This document shows positions 1-11,036 of a stretch of 64,000 nt of DNA, in pieces. The stretch covers positions 3,808,277 through 3,872,276 of the forward strand of contig OZ038325.1 in the NCBI GenBank assembly GCA_964035795.1, given 5' to 3'. Numbering within the stretch: the first letter of the stretch is position 1; every line of letters starts with the position of its first letter. A model generated the notes under the pieces. It saw only the letters and a list, made by a program, of their open reading frames with translations, had not been told where the DNA came from and made no database searches. Source of the DNA: Pterobdella sp. o SKG-2022. Its lineage: Eukaryota; Annelida; Clitellata; Hirudinida; Piscicolidae. Position numbers and translations under genes: made by a program.

Positions 1-232
1 CAAACCTCTGTAGTTTGACCTGTTTAAAGCATCAACTTCACCCTTCTATACACTGACTATGTGACTTTGATGCCACTCAAGACGGTATACGGGTCACAAA
101 GATTATGCTTTCAATGAGAGCTCGAATCATATTAGCACCACCTGGACCAGAAGACTTAGGCCACAATCCCTAAAAAACTAAAGTTATTATATTAGCCGGT
201 AATTACAATAATTATATGCTAACGTTTAATGG
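1..232. other. unassigned AT-rich sequence
   Basis: I see no coding region or recognisable repeat here. Base composition is ordinary for the window. Confidence 0.4.
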
Positions 233-281
233 TAATGCCATACTTATAAAAAATTTAGTTTTTTTCTTAAATAAATGTACC
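233..281 (+). repeat. short dispersed repeat, copy 1 of 3
   Basis: This stretch carries the order 'TACTTATA', a T-rich run, then 'AAATAAATGTAC'. The same order recurs at 14061-14115 and 57421-57480, preceded there by 'TTTATGATARGGCTA'. The three copies look like the end of one dispersed repeat. Its full length and class are not clear from three decayed copies. Confidence 0.4.
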
Positions 282-574
282 AAAAAAATCTCAGCAATCA
301 ACTTTAAACAATTTTTTTTCAAGTAAATTAAGCTGTCTTTTGAAAAGTAATATATAACAGTGTACTAGGTATAATATAAGAAATACCAGAACAAAAGTTG
401 GAAATAAGATACTGTGATATTTTTTAGACATCTCATATATCTTTCATTTCAAATATTTTTTGATTTTTATTAGTTTTTTTGAATAATAGATTTAAATTGT
501 TTTTTCTCGTTTTGAAAATTATAAAAATCAAGGTATTGAAGTCAGAATATAAAGTAACTTAACGTTTCTTATAA

Positions 575-758
575 CCTAATATAATGCGGTAATATTTTTA
601 TGGAGCACTTTTATTCATAAATCAAAGTGCTTGCTACCAATTTAATGTAGCGGAAACACACTATGGAACAAGTGTTAGTTGTCGGCCCACGCGGAATCGA
701 ACCCGGTAACTTTAGATAATTAGTCTAATGCTCTACCTCTTAGCTATACGTGCCATAT
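575..758 (-). mobile_element. tRNA-derived SINE, copy 1
   Basis: Read on the minus strand, 758 to 681 folds as a tRNA-like head. It has an A-box-like 'TAGCTAAGAGGTAGAGC', an anticodon stem TTAGA/TCTAA around loop CTAATTA (formal anticodon AAT), and a perfect B box 'GGGTTCGATTCC'. The T stem (CCGGG against CCGCG) is mispaired, so this is not a functional tRNA gene. The roughly 105 bases downstream (680 to 575) match the tail of a second copy at 49621-49797, sharing 'CTACATTAAATT', 'GTAGCAA' and 'TTGATTTAT'. A shared tRNA head plus a shared unrelated tail defines a SINE. Pol III transcription from the internal boxes is inferred. Confidence 0.75.
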
Positions 759-779
759 ACTGGATGATGCCCACTTTTC

Positions 780-2545
780 AGTCTTAGTTGACAATCACCT
801 AGAAATGGTGTCTTGATGAGAATACCCAGTTTTTGGTCTAAAAACTAGTTGGCGTTAGTAAGGCATACAGCCATAAAACTTTGCTCCAAACTTTCATGAT
901 GGTTCAAAATATAAATAAGATTAACTGCGTCAACGGAAGTCCACGAGAAAGGTCCCGCACTCGCTAGGAGCGGTGTCAATTCTGAGCATCACTGAATCGT
1001 CATCCCACTATAAGAAACTAAGTTCAGGTTGGGTAGTTGGAATGTTGGCACTATGCGTGGCCGCTCTGGGAAAGTTGTTGAGGTGCTGACAAAACGTAAG
1101 ATTGACGTATGCTGTGTACAAGAAGTAAGATGGAGGAGTGCTTCAGCAAGGCTGGTCACAGGAAAAAACACTGAATACAAAGTTATTTGGTCTGAGAGTA
1201 GTAATAGAATTAAGGGTGTGGGTGTTATGGTAAGCAGGGATTAGGTAGATAAATTTTGAAGGTCAGTAGAGATAATGACAGGTTAATGTTTTAAAAGCTT
1301 TTGATTGGGATGCGTATTATAACAATTGTCTCAGCTTATGCGCCAAAGAAAAGATTAGCTGACATAGATAAGAATAAATTCTATGAAATTTTAATTTCTT
1401 GCCTATCCAAACTAAGTGAAAACGAGATTGTATTTTTGGGGGGTGACTCGAATGGGCATGTAGGGCGGTCTAGTAATGGCTGTGAGAATGTTCATGGTAG
1501 TTTCGGATATGAGACCAGAAATCAGAAAAGTGAAAAAATCCTTGAGTTAGAGGCAGTTTTAGATATATGTGTTCGTAATAGGTTTTTCAAAAAAAGAGAT
1601 AGCAGATTAGTAACATGTTTCCGGTACTGCTAGAACCCAGATTAACGATATTATGGTCAAAAGTAAGGACGGGAAAATTGTTAAGAATGTAAAAGTGGTG
1701 CCGGAAAAAAAGATTGTGCAAAAGCATTAATTGCTACTGTGTGATATACTAGTGAGGCCCAGGAAGAATTATAGAAAAATTTTTGTCCAAAAAAGGAAAG
1801 TGTGGAGATTGCAAGAGATTTCAATCAGAAACGAATTCGAAGCCCAGTTTAGATTTAAAGCTTCTACAATAGATAAAAGTGTGGGTGTCAAAAGCATGTG
1901 GAAGTCACTTGAAAGAAATTTATTTGAATGAGCTGATACTGTATGTGGCTGGACAAAAGAACCGCTCAGACAGAGTCACATAGTGGTGGAATGACACTAT
2001 TGCTGCGGCCGTTAAAGAAAAGCACGCAGCTTGGAAATGTTGGCAAAATAGTGGTAGCAAAAATGAATATCTACGTTCTAAGAAAGATGTCAAAAGAGCT
2101 GTATACGATGCTAGAAGAGTGGCTGAGCAGGTAAGAAATGGGGAAGCTCTAAGAAGGGGAAGACAATAGAGCAGAAGTATTCAAAATAGTAAAACATATG
2201 TGTGCAACTAACCGTGATGTCATTGAAGAGAATTGTGTCAAAAAGGAAAAAGGGGACTTAGCTGTTACAGCCCATGAAAAGCTACTTATATGACAAGAAC
2301 ACTATGAACGTCTGTTGAATGAGGAGTTTGATTGGAATAAGGAGTCATTAGCACTAAATGATCCCACAATTGGACCCTGGCCTAAAATCGAAGTCGACAC
2401 AGTGAAAAAAATAAAGTTTGTAAAGCATCTGGTAATTTTGGGGTTGTTGCAGAAACGTTGCAAGTTGCTGGTGAAGTAGGCATTGGCCGTATGACAGATC
2501 TTTACAATGGTCTTTTAGCTGAATATAAAATACCTGAATGCGAGT
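780..2545 (+). mobile_element. RTE-like LINE, family Z1, 5' half (broken)
   Basis: This copy holds a leader (about 780-1025), the APE-type endonuclease and the linker, and is cut off just as the RT begins. The endonuclease starts 'GSWNVGTMRGRSGKVVEV' (1029) with 'CCVQEVRW' and continues after stops at 1301-1633 with 'SAYAPKK', 'GGDSNGHVG' (the GDFNGHIG-type catalytic motif) and 'SRLVTCF'. The connector follows at 1731-1931 and 1943-2134. Motifs match LINE proteins often annotated as craniofacial development protein 2-like. The same family is seen at 5766-7165, 34085-35757, 39445-39715 and 54743-55375. Many stops and shifts make it inactive. Confidence 0.8.
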
Positions 2546-2689
2546 TCACGATATCGTGATAAATTTTGATTTCTGTCACTTTTCAATTTACTTGTTATAT
2601 TAAACATGACTTGCAAATATAAAATGAATTGTTTGTAAATAAACAAAATTCATTTAGCTGCATTATTAGGTTATTTGAAGTCATGAAAC
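2546..2689. other. short spacer between LINE copies
   Basis: AT-rich sequence between the broken end of the upstream LINE and the apparent leader of the next one. No feature recognised. Confidence 0.4.
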
Positions 2690-3268
2690 ATGTGTTATGG
2701 AGTGAAAGCAAGGGTAGGCTCCATCGAGCACTTTTTCGCTCAAAAAATTTTTCCCTGAATATACAAAATAAAGCAATGGCCTTCAGTCCCCAGCAGCTCT
2801 TGAATGGGCAGAGGGTGCTAAGAATCCCTGGGCTTTCTTCTTTTTCTTGTTCTTTTAGAAGGTTTTTTTCTTTTGGTAGTTTTAGAATTGGATCATTAAA
2901 TGGAAGAGCATGGAGTTGTGTGAAGAGTTGTTGAGAAGAGAGGTTGGCATTTGCTGTATCCAAGAAGTGAGGTGGAGAGGAATGGGCTCAAAGTTTGTAG
3001 GTAGCTCAGATAGAAGGTTTAAACTATGGTGGTCTAGTAATGAAGATAAGATAGGTGGTGTAGGAATATTAATTAGAAAGGATTTATATATGAATGTTGT
3101 GGAAATAAATAGAATATCAGATAAGGTAATGTTAATGGTAATTATTTTTGTTAAAAAAGTAGTAAGAATTGCGCCTATGCTCCACAATGTGGAAGATCGA
3201 TGAGTGAAAAAGAGAAGTTTCATGAGGAGATGGCAAGAGGGTGTGAAGAGTAAAATGCAAATGAAGTT

Positions 3269-4411
3269 TTGATTTGTTTAGGATACTTCAATGGATACAT
3301 TGGCACAAAAGTTGATGGGTTTGAAGGTGTTCATGGAGGTTTCGGAATAGTTAAAAGAAACTTGGAGGGTAGATTGCTCTTAGAATTTTGTGTTGAGAAG
3401 GATCTGTGTGTGGGTAATAGTTGGTTCAAAAAAAAGGATAGTAGGAAGGTAACTTTTAATAGGGGGTGTAGTGGGACAGAGATTGACTTTGTGTTGATGA
3501 AGAGGAGGCAGAAGAAGTTTCTGATGGATGTGAGGGTAATTGGAAGCGAGCTCCAGCATAAGCTTTTGAAGGTCGTCTTAGACAGAAGGTGGTTTAAAAA
3601 TGCCCGAAGTAGCCGTGCTAAAAAGGAATATCGCACAAACATGTGGAAACTTTTGAACGAAGATATCAAAACAAAATTTTCAGAAAAAATGGAGGTTTTG
3701 TATGAGAAATGCGATGAACAAAATGCATGGTTAAAATATAAGTCTTCCGTTCTTAAAGGTGCTGAAGTGGTACGAGTAAAGATAGGCCTCACCACGGTGA
3801 AACTTGGTAGTGGAGCCAGGATGTGCAAAAAACCATCTCAGAAAAGAAGAAATGTTTTCAGAGGTAGAAGCAGCTCCCATCGGATGAAAATAAATCTTGC
3901 TATCTATCTGAAAAAAAGAAAGCCAAGAGCTGTTGCTGAGGCAATGAAGAAAGAGGCGGTAAAAGAGATGGAGGAGATACGGAACGACAAAAATTTCGTA
4001 TTCCGTAGAATGAGAATGATGAAGAAAGAAGCAAACGACTTAGCAGGTAATAACTGTATTAAAAACGAAAATGGGAAGATTGTATTTGCCGAGAATGGTC
4101 GGAAGAGAGTGTGGAAGGCCATCATGAATGAGGAGAATCCATGGGATGGAATGGTGAATGTAGAAGTGATTGAAGGTCCCATGGAACCATTTGCTATGAA
4201 CGGAGTAGAAAGAGCTCTAAGAATCATGAAGAATGGCAAGGCCATTGGTCCAAATGGAATTGTCAAGGACCACCTAGCTGCTTATCCACATGGTATGCAA
4301 GTTATATTGCAAATAGAAAATGAAATCTTCGATGAAAAGGATATGCCTCATGAATGGAGAACGAGTAAAGGAAAGGTAGCGTTATGGACTGTGCGAGCTA
4401 TCGAGGTTTGA
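3269..4411 (+). pseudogene. Z2 LINE: endonuclease C-terminus, connector and RT start
   Basis: This is an uninterrupted 380-codon stretch. It begins inside the endonuclease ('LGYFNGYIG', equivalent to GDFNGHIG but with D changed to Y, so the catalytic aspartate is lost). It continues through a charged, helical connector rich in Lys/Glu/Met and ends inside the RT fingers with 'WRTSKGKVALW'. The N-terminal endonuclease and the RT palm are in other frames, so this is a fragment of a dead ORF2-like protein. The copy at 29668-30501 has the same connector with about 80% similar residues by eye. Confidence 0.75.
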
Positions 4412-4912
4412 AGCTTTTAGAGCGTGGTATGAAAGTGGTGAAAAGATTGCTGGAAAAGAGGTTAAGAAAGGTAGTGAAAGTTGACCAAAAGCAATTTGGT
4501 TTTATGCTGGCAGAAGCACCTTGAGAAGAATAGGAAGCTACTTATCTTTTTTGTTGATTTGAAAAAGGATTTTGAAAGGGTGTCAAGAAAAGTGATTGAA
4601 TGGACGCTTAGAAAGAAGTTGTTCCGAAAAGGTTGGTTCAGGCAGTAATGTCAATGTAAAAAGAAGCAAAAACGCGGGTTCAGGTTGGAAGTGGACATTC
4701 GGAAGAATTTGATGTTGGTGTAGGTGTCCATCAAGGATCGGTTCTCTCGCCGTTTTTGCTTTCAATAGTGCTAGACGTATTGTCTGAAAACGGAAGAAAA
4801 GATGCTTTAGATGAACTGCTTTATACAGATGACTTGGTCTTGATGGCAGCGACTATTGAAGAACTAGAAGCACAATTCATACTTTGTAAGGCAGCCTTCG
4901 AAGGGAAAGGTC

Positions 4913-5761
4913 ATGGAGAGTGGTAGTGGTGAGGTTGTTGTCTTGGCTAAGATTGATCCATGTGGTGTCTGTGGTAGGAGGGCTAAGGTAAAATATGTGA
5001 GATGCAAGACATGTAAGAAGTGGATTCATGCGTGGTGTGTTAGGGTGAAGAGAGTTTCTTGTATGATTAATGGAAATTTTGAATGTAGGGTTTGTATGAA
5101 TGCTTCAAATGGTTGTTTAAGTGAGATGGAGAGGGTAAATAGTTATTGTCATTTAGAAGACAATGTGAAAGGTGGAGGAGGAAGTGAGCTAGCTGTTACA
5201 CGAAGGATCGGGCTGGGATGGAAGGCATTCAACAGTTTGTCTTCTGTGTTATGTGGTAAAAAACACACATGGAATATTAAAGGACAAATATATAGGACAT
5301 GTTTGATCCCTGTCATGACATATGGCTCGGAAACCTGGGTAGTAAGATCTGTTGAAGAGAGTATTTTGAGGAGAGCAGAAAAACCGATTCTTAGAATGAT
5401 GTGTGGTGTGCAGCTAGCTGATGGTGTAAGTACAAAGAAGTTGGTTAGATTGGGGTTGGATAGTACGATCGTTGAAGTGATGAGGCAAGGGAGTTTGAGA
5501 TGGCTGGGTCATGTGATAAGGAAAAAGGATGATAATTGTGTCAAGCAGGCGTGGAAGTTCGAGGTTGAAGGTAGTAGAGTAAGAAGAAGGCCAAGGTTAG
5601 GGATGATGGAAAAGTTTTGTCGTGGGCTTGGATTAGTTCTTGAAGATGCCTACGACAGGGTGAAATGGAAGGAAAGGGTTAGATCATGGAAAAAAGTCAG
5701 TGACCCCTTGGAAAAGGGAAAAATGCTGAGTATAATGACAGCAACAGACAGAAGGAATTAG
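4913..5761 (+). pseudogene. Z2 LINE: PHD-type zinc finger plus C-terminal domain
   Basis: A 282-codon open stretch follows the RT. Residues about 16-62 form a C4HC3 PHD-like finger: 'PCGVCGRRAK', 'RCKTCKKWIHAWC', 'NFECRVC'. The rest is the LINE C-terminal region: 'CHLEDNVKGGGGSELAV', 'TYGSETWVVRS', 'LRMMCGVQLADGVSTKK' and 'GSLRWLGHVIRKKDDNCV'. In intact relatives this finger is read as part of the same polyprotein as the RT, and it probably binds nucleic acid or chromatin (inference). The M at 4913 lies within a run that continues the RT frame in related copies, so it is not a true start. Confidence 0.8.
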
Positions 5762-5765
5762 AGAT

Positions 5766-7165
5766 TTTGAAACTTTTAGAGCACTTGATGAAAATCTTCG
5801 AAAAGGTTATTGAAGAAGAAATTGGAGGTCAGGTAAATATCGACTCAATGTAGTTCGGATTCATGCCAGGTAGAGCTACAACCGATGCTATTTTCATAGC
5901 TCGGCAGTTGCAAGAAAGGTATCTTGGCAATAAGAAAAAACTGTACTTTTTCTTTGTTGACTTAGAAAAAGCCTTCGATAGAGTTTCAAAAGAAGTTGTT
6001 GTCTTTGAGGAAGCTTAGGGTGATGGAGTCGTTTGTAAAGATGGTCATGGCTAGGTACTAAGGTAGCAAGAGTAGAGTCAGAATAAACAATGTGCTTGGT
6101 AACAAATTTAGTGAAGGTTGGTGTCCACCAAGGTTTTGTACTGAGTCCTTTGTTCTTCATCATCGTTCCAGAGAATGCATAAATAGGTCCGTGTGAAAAT
6201 TGCTGTATGCTGATGACTGTGATTATCACTCAAAGCCTGAAAGAGTTAGAGGATAGTTACTGTGCTTGGAAAAACAGTATTAAGAGCAAGAGTGAATATG
6301 AAAACAATGAAGGTTATGGTCAGTGCTCTGAACCAAGGTTCAAGTCTCTAGTCTATGGAGTGTGTTTCATAGGTGTTGGCGTCAGCTCTATACTTTGCAC
6401 TCTATGTAACTGCTGGGTTCACAAACACAATAGTGGTCTAAAAAAATCTAATTGGCTTCTACCATAAGCTTCAAATGCAAGGCGTCTGCAGATCCTCAAG
6501 TAAGTGATGTTGCTTATAAAGCAGTTGAACTTAATGGAAATAAATATGAAATGGTTAAACAATTCTGTTATCTGAGATATGATTAGTGCTGGTGGTGGAG
6601 CTGAAGCTAATACCATTGCTCGTGCAAAATCGGGTTGGAAAAGTTTTAGGGTACTGTTACCACTGTTAGCCAGTCGGGTCCTTTCACTTAAAACAAAAGG
6701 GCTTATGCTGCTCGCGTCAAAAGTGTTATAGTTTATGGTAGTGAGATCTGGCCTCTATAAGGTGGAAGATATTACTAGAGTTTTAAGAGCTGATAAGGTG
6801 ATGATCAGATGGATGTGCAATGTAAGCTTAAAAATGGCAGATCATCAGATGAATTAAGGAACAGAATGGAAATTTCAGACATCACTGAAATGCTATGCAG
6901 AAATAGACTGAGATGATTTGGGCACGTAACGAGGATGGATGTTAGTAACCCAGCAAATGTTTGTAGGCATGTTGAGGTAGAGAGAAAGCAAGAAAGAGCT
7001 AGACCAAGAAAAACAGGGGCTCAGTTAGTAAACAAAGACCTTAGAAAAATGAAACTCAAACCTTAACTTGCCCAGGACCGAAGAATGTGGAGAAAAGCGA
7101 TTATCAAACCCCGTCCAACCCATGCTAGCATGGAAAAGAATGCAAAACGATGATGATGATGATTG
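5766..7165 (+). mobile_element. RTE-like LINE, family Z1, 3' half (broken)
   Basis: This copy begins in the RT fingers ('FGFMPGRATTDAIF', 'FFVDLEKAFDRVSKEVV') and passes a YADD box (about 6200, 'LLYADDC'). It has a zinc-finger remnant ('GVSSILCTLCNCWVHK', 6380-6430) and a C-terminal region with 'GAGGGAE'-like and 'RWFGHV'-like remains. It ends with the family's terminal residues ('RRMWRKAIIKPRPTHASMEK') and a GAT-rich simple tail (7150-7165). It complements the 5' half at 780-2545 but is a separate, 5'-truncated insertion. Confidence 0.8.
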
Positions 7166-8743
7166 TTGAGCAATGAGTAAAAGCGAGTTAGTGTGTAGTG
7201 GTTGGGGTTGTAAAATGTTTGAGAGGTCTGACATCGATTTCCACTTTTCCCATATCATCAGAACCAACTTAAGGTTTCTTTCCATTGTATTGCAAAGAGG
7301 TGGTTCAGCAGGTGGCCGATGCATACGAAAGCATTTGTAGATAGCGTGCTCAGCGGTCTCATCGCCTAGGCCGTATTTCCAACAGATGATATCAACAGCT
7401 CTGTTGCTTTTTGCCAGCCAATATTTGAGTTTCGAATGGTGACCAGATCGAAGGCGGCCTAACGTCACTTGATCTCTTCTTCCCAGTTGGCCTTCTTTTT
7501 GGTTGGGCTTCGATCCTCTATCACCATAAATCGGCTGAGTGCGTTCATGCGACGCACCCCCCTCGTTGCTCTGCGTATCATCGCTTTGGCTGTGGTATAG
7601 TGATGGTCACGTCCGTTTAGTCAGCATCAGCCCCCTTCTTCGTCTGAGCATCTGCTAGCTCGTTGCCGGTGATGCCACAGCAGCCCGGGCACTACGTAAA
7701 AGTCACCTGGCAGCTCCGTGCCGTCAGCGTTAAGTGTTTTGAGGATGGTGTGTTCGTCCTTGTCGTATAGCAAAAAAGCGGAGAATTTGAGGGTCACTAG
7801 GATGGCCAGTGGTAACGAAAATTTCACTACCGTCTGTTACGGTCCCACTCGTTGCTGATCCGTTGGCTTACACAACCAGATCGAAGGTGTTCCAACCTTC
7901 CTCCAGTCGTTGCAATGCCTACTTCTTGTCCGTTTCAGCGTTCTAGGACTTGCTGCCGGAAATCACGAAGATTTGTTCACTCATCTGCATCCATGTGGAG
8001 AGAAGTTTTGACTGTTTGGCAGAACTGATATTTCCGAAAATTGACTTTCATACCACTCCGACCTTGGTTCGCAAGCTGGGCTTTTTCGTGCGTTGAAGAC
8101 GACACCCACGGTAGCCAGGTGGCCGCCGCATATTCAACAGCTGATCTACTCGTCGCGATGTAGGTAGCCCGTAATGTTTGTTTGTCGTAGCTCCAGTCGG
8201 TCGTCGCAAGGCATCTCGAAGCATTAGCCTGTCTCCGCAGCTTTCCACCGACAGTCGCTGCATGGAGGGCAAGGGTTAACTGTCAATTATATGTGACATC
8301 AAGAAACTTGGGGATGGAATTATACTTAAGTGCGTCGCCACAGCTTCAAGTTGGAACGCCAGCTTGCTTCGTGCGTGCTGGTGGTAAAAAAAGAGCATTC
8401 TGACTTTTGAACAGAGAGTTCCATCTTCCACCATTTGCTCCATTCCGCGATGTGGTTCAGCGTAATTTGCAAGCTCTGTTCTGCTTGCTATAGCCCAAAG
8501 GCCTGACTCCAAACAGCTACATTGTTTGCAAAAAGGCTCACGTTGGATTGAGCGATACTGTTGGGTAGGTCATAAATAAAGAAAAAGAACCTAAGTAGTG
8601 ATAAAACCGATCCCTGCGAAACGCCCTGCTTCAAAATGACCGTTTTGCTCTTTTATCCGTCAAACGCCACTCATGTGGGTATGTTGAAAAGCCAAGCTTG
8701 GACCCATCGTATCATCTTGGTCGGGACTTATATTTGCTGCAGT

Positions 8744-9319
8744 TTAAAAAAGACCGCGCCCCACCTTGTCGTATGCTCTGGTGTAGTCGATTAGAGCCAT
8801 TACCGTACGCCGCATTGGTACGTGCTGGAACCCATCCCTGATAAATTTGGAAAATGGTAGAAAATGGTTCTCTGTACTGCGGCCGGTACGGAATCCAGCT
8901 TGAAAAGGTGTAAGAAGATTTTGACATTCCGTGAAATAGCGCAATTGGTTGATTACTAGTCTCTCCATAACTCTCCTCATCGTCGAGGTGAGAGAGATTG
9001 GCCGATAGCTATCAAGACACTGGGCGTCCTTGCCTGCTTTAAGTACTGGGCAAACAACAGCTACTCTCCAGGCATGAGGTATATCCATTATTGACCAGAA
9101 TATGTTGCAAATTTGTACTAGTATATTAGCGGCTATGGGACCGAGGTGGTGAAGGAGTCTGGAATGGATCATGTCGAGCCCGTAGGCTTTGAAGGGTTTA
9201 AGGTTCTTCAGGGCTGCATTGATCTCGCTTAGAGTGAACTCTCCGCCTTTCTCAGAGTGGACCGGTTCAGAAAGTAGACGACCATTTAAGATTCTCGAGA
9301 CCATGGTCCACTTTTTCAA
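8744..9319 (-). pseudogene. LINE F reverse transcriptase fingers/palm
   Basis: A 191-codon open stretch shows RT motifs: 'LSEINAALKNLKPFKAYGLD' (the K-x-GPD region), 'WRVAVVCPVLKAGKD', 'SYRPISLTST' (motif 2), 'FQAGFRTGRSTENHF' and 'VMALIDYTRAYDKV' (motif A, where the catalytic Asp is present in D-Y-T-R-A-Y-D). The frame is lost after motif A, and motif C lies in another frame with FANN instead of FADD. It is inactive. Confidence 0.8.
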
Positions 9320-9716
9320 TCTTTAGCAAACTCACTTCGGTACAGTTTGACGAATGTATTCGCCTTCTGTTTTGGGCTGACATAATTTGTGCCGTTTTTG
9401 GAGATGATACGAGCAGTGTCATAGGTTTTATTTGTAGTGAGATTACAGAGGATTAACCACATCTCTTTAGTCCCCTTCCACTTTTAAATCTTCGCCTTCG
9501 TTCTCGAACCAGACGTTTCAGGTGAGCATCTCAAGCTTTGTACTACTTGGACTGGATACCAGACGTTGCTCTTGCGGTTTTCCTTTCTATTTTGGCCTGA
9601 GAGATTTCTGTTGTCCTCCAACTCTCCGATGTGAGATTTTGCGATGGTAAGGATAGTGGTACAAAATGATTCATATGCAGAGGTGATGGATGCATTCTCA
9701 TCAGATGAGCTTTGGG

Positions 9717-10485
9717 CTAATCGCTCTTCAAGGTCTGCTGTGTATGCCGAGATGTTGCCCTCTTCCAGTTACACACCAGCCGTTTTGATCCCATCCGTTG
9801 TTGTGATGGGAGGTGGAGACTCGTCAAGATTGGCTTGTGGTCAAATGAAAGAAAATCCAGCGGTGTCCAGTCACAGTAGTGATGAATGCTATTGTGGGAC
9901 AATGGTGACACCTGGAAAAGAGAAGCCGCCGAAAGCTGGATCTTGGCGCGTGGTGAGTTTAGCATCGTTGAGGAAATTTTCCTTGACGTCCATGATGGCC
10001 TCTCCCAGCTGGCCACCTCTATCGTCAAAACGTGCATGCTTATCCCATATTTCATTATGGGCATTCAAGTCAGCACAGATTATCTTGTTCTCTTGTATTT
10101 CTGGTTGGAAAACTGACATTGAGAAACCAATTCGTTGTAAGAAATGGGAGTTCTCCAGAGGGAGATACTAATTAGAGATGGTTACTGTCTGCTGGTTGGA
10201 AATTGGGATCTGTATTGACAGTCTTTCAGAAGCTTTTTCCCCATTGTTGAGTGGTCAGCACACTTAGTAAGGTTGTGTTTTCTTGGCATACTTTAGAAGG
10301 CCTTTTTTCCGAGCTTCCCCTTGTACTGGTCAGTCTCTATGAACTGGGTGATAATTGGTGAGAGTTGAGGTTTTATCGCGCGGAAGAAGGCAGGTTTCTT
10401 CTATTGCGATTACATCTACCTTGTGCTTCTCGGCTAAGTCTTTAAGAATTTGGCTTTCTCTGTTAATACCGTTGGCGTTCCGCTG
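9717..10485 (-). pseudogene. LINE F apurinic-type endonuclease (frameshifted)
   Basis: Pieces in different frames: 'QISILQRNANGINRESQ' with 'VDVIAIEETCLLPRDK' at the N-terminal side (about 10510-10330), then 'KIICADLNAHNEIWDKHARF' (about 10110-10030, the GDLNAHHxLWD catalytic block) and 'DFLSFDHKPILTSLHLP' (the SDH histidine block, about 9850). These are the conserved parts of APE-type LINE endonucleases. It is decayed. Confidence 0.7.
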
Positions 10486-10824
10486 TAGTATACTGATCTG
10501 TGGCTTGAGGACAGCAGCCGAGGTTATTTTAGAGCTTTGGTTTGATGTCGCCTTGTGCCCGATCAAGTGCTTACACTTGGCACACTTTTGTGGTGCTCTA
10601 TCATTGTTGTCAATGTCGTCATTTTTGTCATTTTCCGTTTCTTGATCATTACTCATTGTCGGGTGAAGGCAGAAAATCCAAGATAACGTTCTTTCACGTC
10701 TGCTCTTTCGCACTCATTCCGTGTCAGTCTAGTGCATCTAAGATAAACTGGAAGATTACAGGAGTGACACGTAAGCTCGTTCTGTCATATTCGGAAGCTC
10801 TCTCCACATTTGGTACATGGGTGG

Positions 10825-11036
10825 GTTGAATCCTGCGTGCGGCATTTCTGACATTGGTAGTTGTCAGTCTCTCGGCATCTGACCCCTTCAGTATTCGATA
10901 AGCCGGTGCATTTGTTGTTATAGAAGAGTCCGCACATTGTACATCGTAACGCCTTCGCTGTGCATGTTCTTCCACATTCTCCGCAAGGCTGCTTGGGACC
11001 ATGGTTGAGTTCAATGTTTCCAGCACGGATAAGATT
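10825..11036 (-). pseudogene. LINE F: 2A-like motif followed by PHD finger
   Basis: In one frame, 11036 to 10985 reads 'NLIRAGNIELNHGPKQPC', and 10984 to 10836 continues as a C4-x-C3 finger: 'CGECGRTC', 'LRCTMCGLFYNNKC' and 'NYQCQKC'. The first part resembles the 2A ribosome-skipping consensus D-x-E-x-N-P-G-P that some LINEs carry at the N-terminus, with D changed to N and P to H. The metal-binding His of the PHD finger is replaced by Asn. A second Cys pair set (TKCGESF, TCHSCNLP) follows after a stop. Confidence 0.65.

Larger units (their letters stand above)
2690..5761 (+). mobile_element. RTE-like LINE, family Z2, near full length (broken)
   Basis: The domains are in normal order: leader (2690-2880), APE endonuclease (2881-3560: 'CCIQEVRWRG', 'YFNGYIGTKVDGFEGVHGGF', 'DSRKVTF'), connector, RT (4200-4910) and a PHD-type zinc finger with C-terminal domain (4913-5761). 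The RT shows 'MKNGKAIGPNGIVKDHLA', 'VDLKKDFERV', 'VGVHQGSVLSP' and a catalytic box changed from YADD to YTDD (about 4823). The connector and RT start share a 380-codon ORF, while the central RT needs several frame changes. A second long copy lies at 29310-31965. The element abuts the next LINE with almost no spacer at 5761/5766. Confidence 0.85.

Noticed and set aside
681..758. A tRNA gene (tRNA-Ile, AAT) on the minus strand, and another at 49621-49697
   Set aside because: The T stem is mispaired in both copies, position 37 is a pyrimidine, and both are followed by the same unrelated tail. They are SINE heads, not tRNA genes.
3331..3828. A 165-codon minus-strand ORF
   Set aside because: It is the antisense of the Z2 connector on the plus strand, which has clear protein similarity between copies.
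4913..5761. A host PHD-finger gene
   Set aside because: The frame continues into LINE C-terminal motifs and the same layout recurs at 30980-31525 directly behind an RT, so it is LINE sequence.
9644..10171. A 175-codon plus-strand ORF
   Set aside because: It is antisense to the LINE F endonuclease, whose motifs read on the minus strand.
10985..11036. A working 2A peptide
   Set aside because: The Pro before Gly-Pro is His and the first Asp is Asn; known 2A activity needs N-P-G-P.
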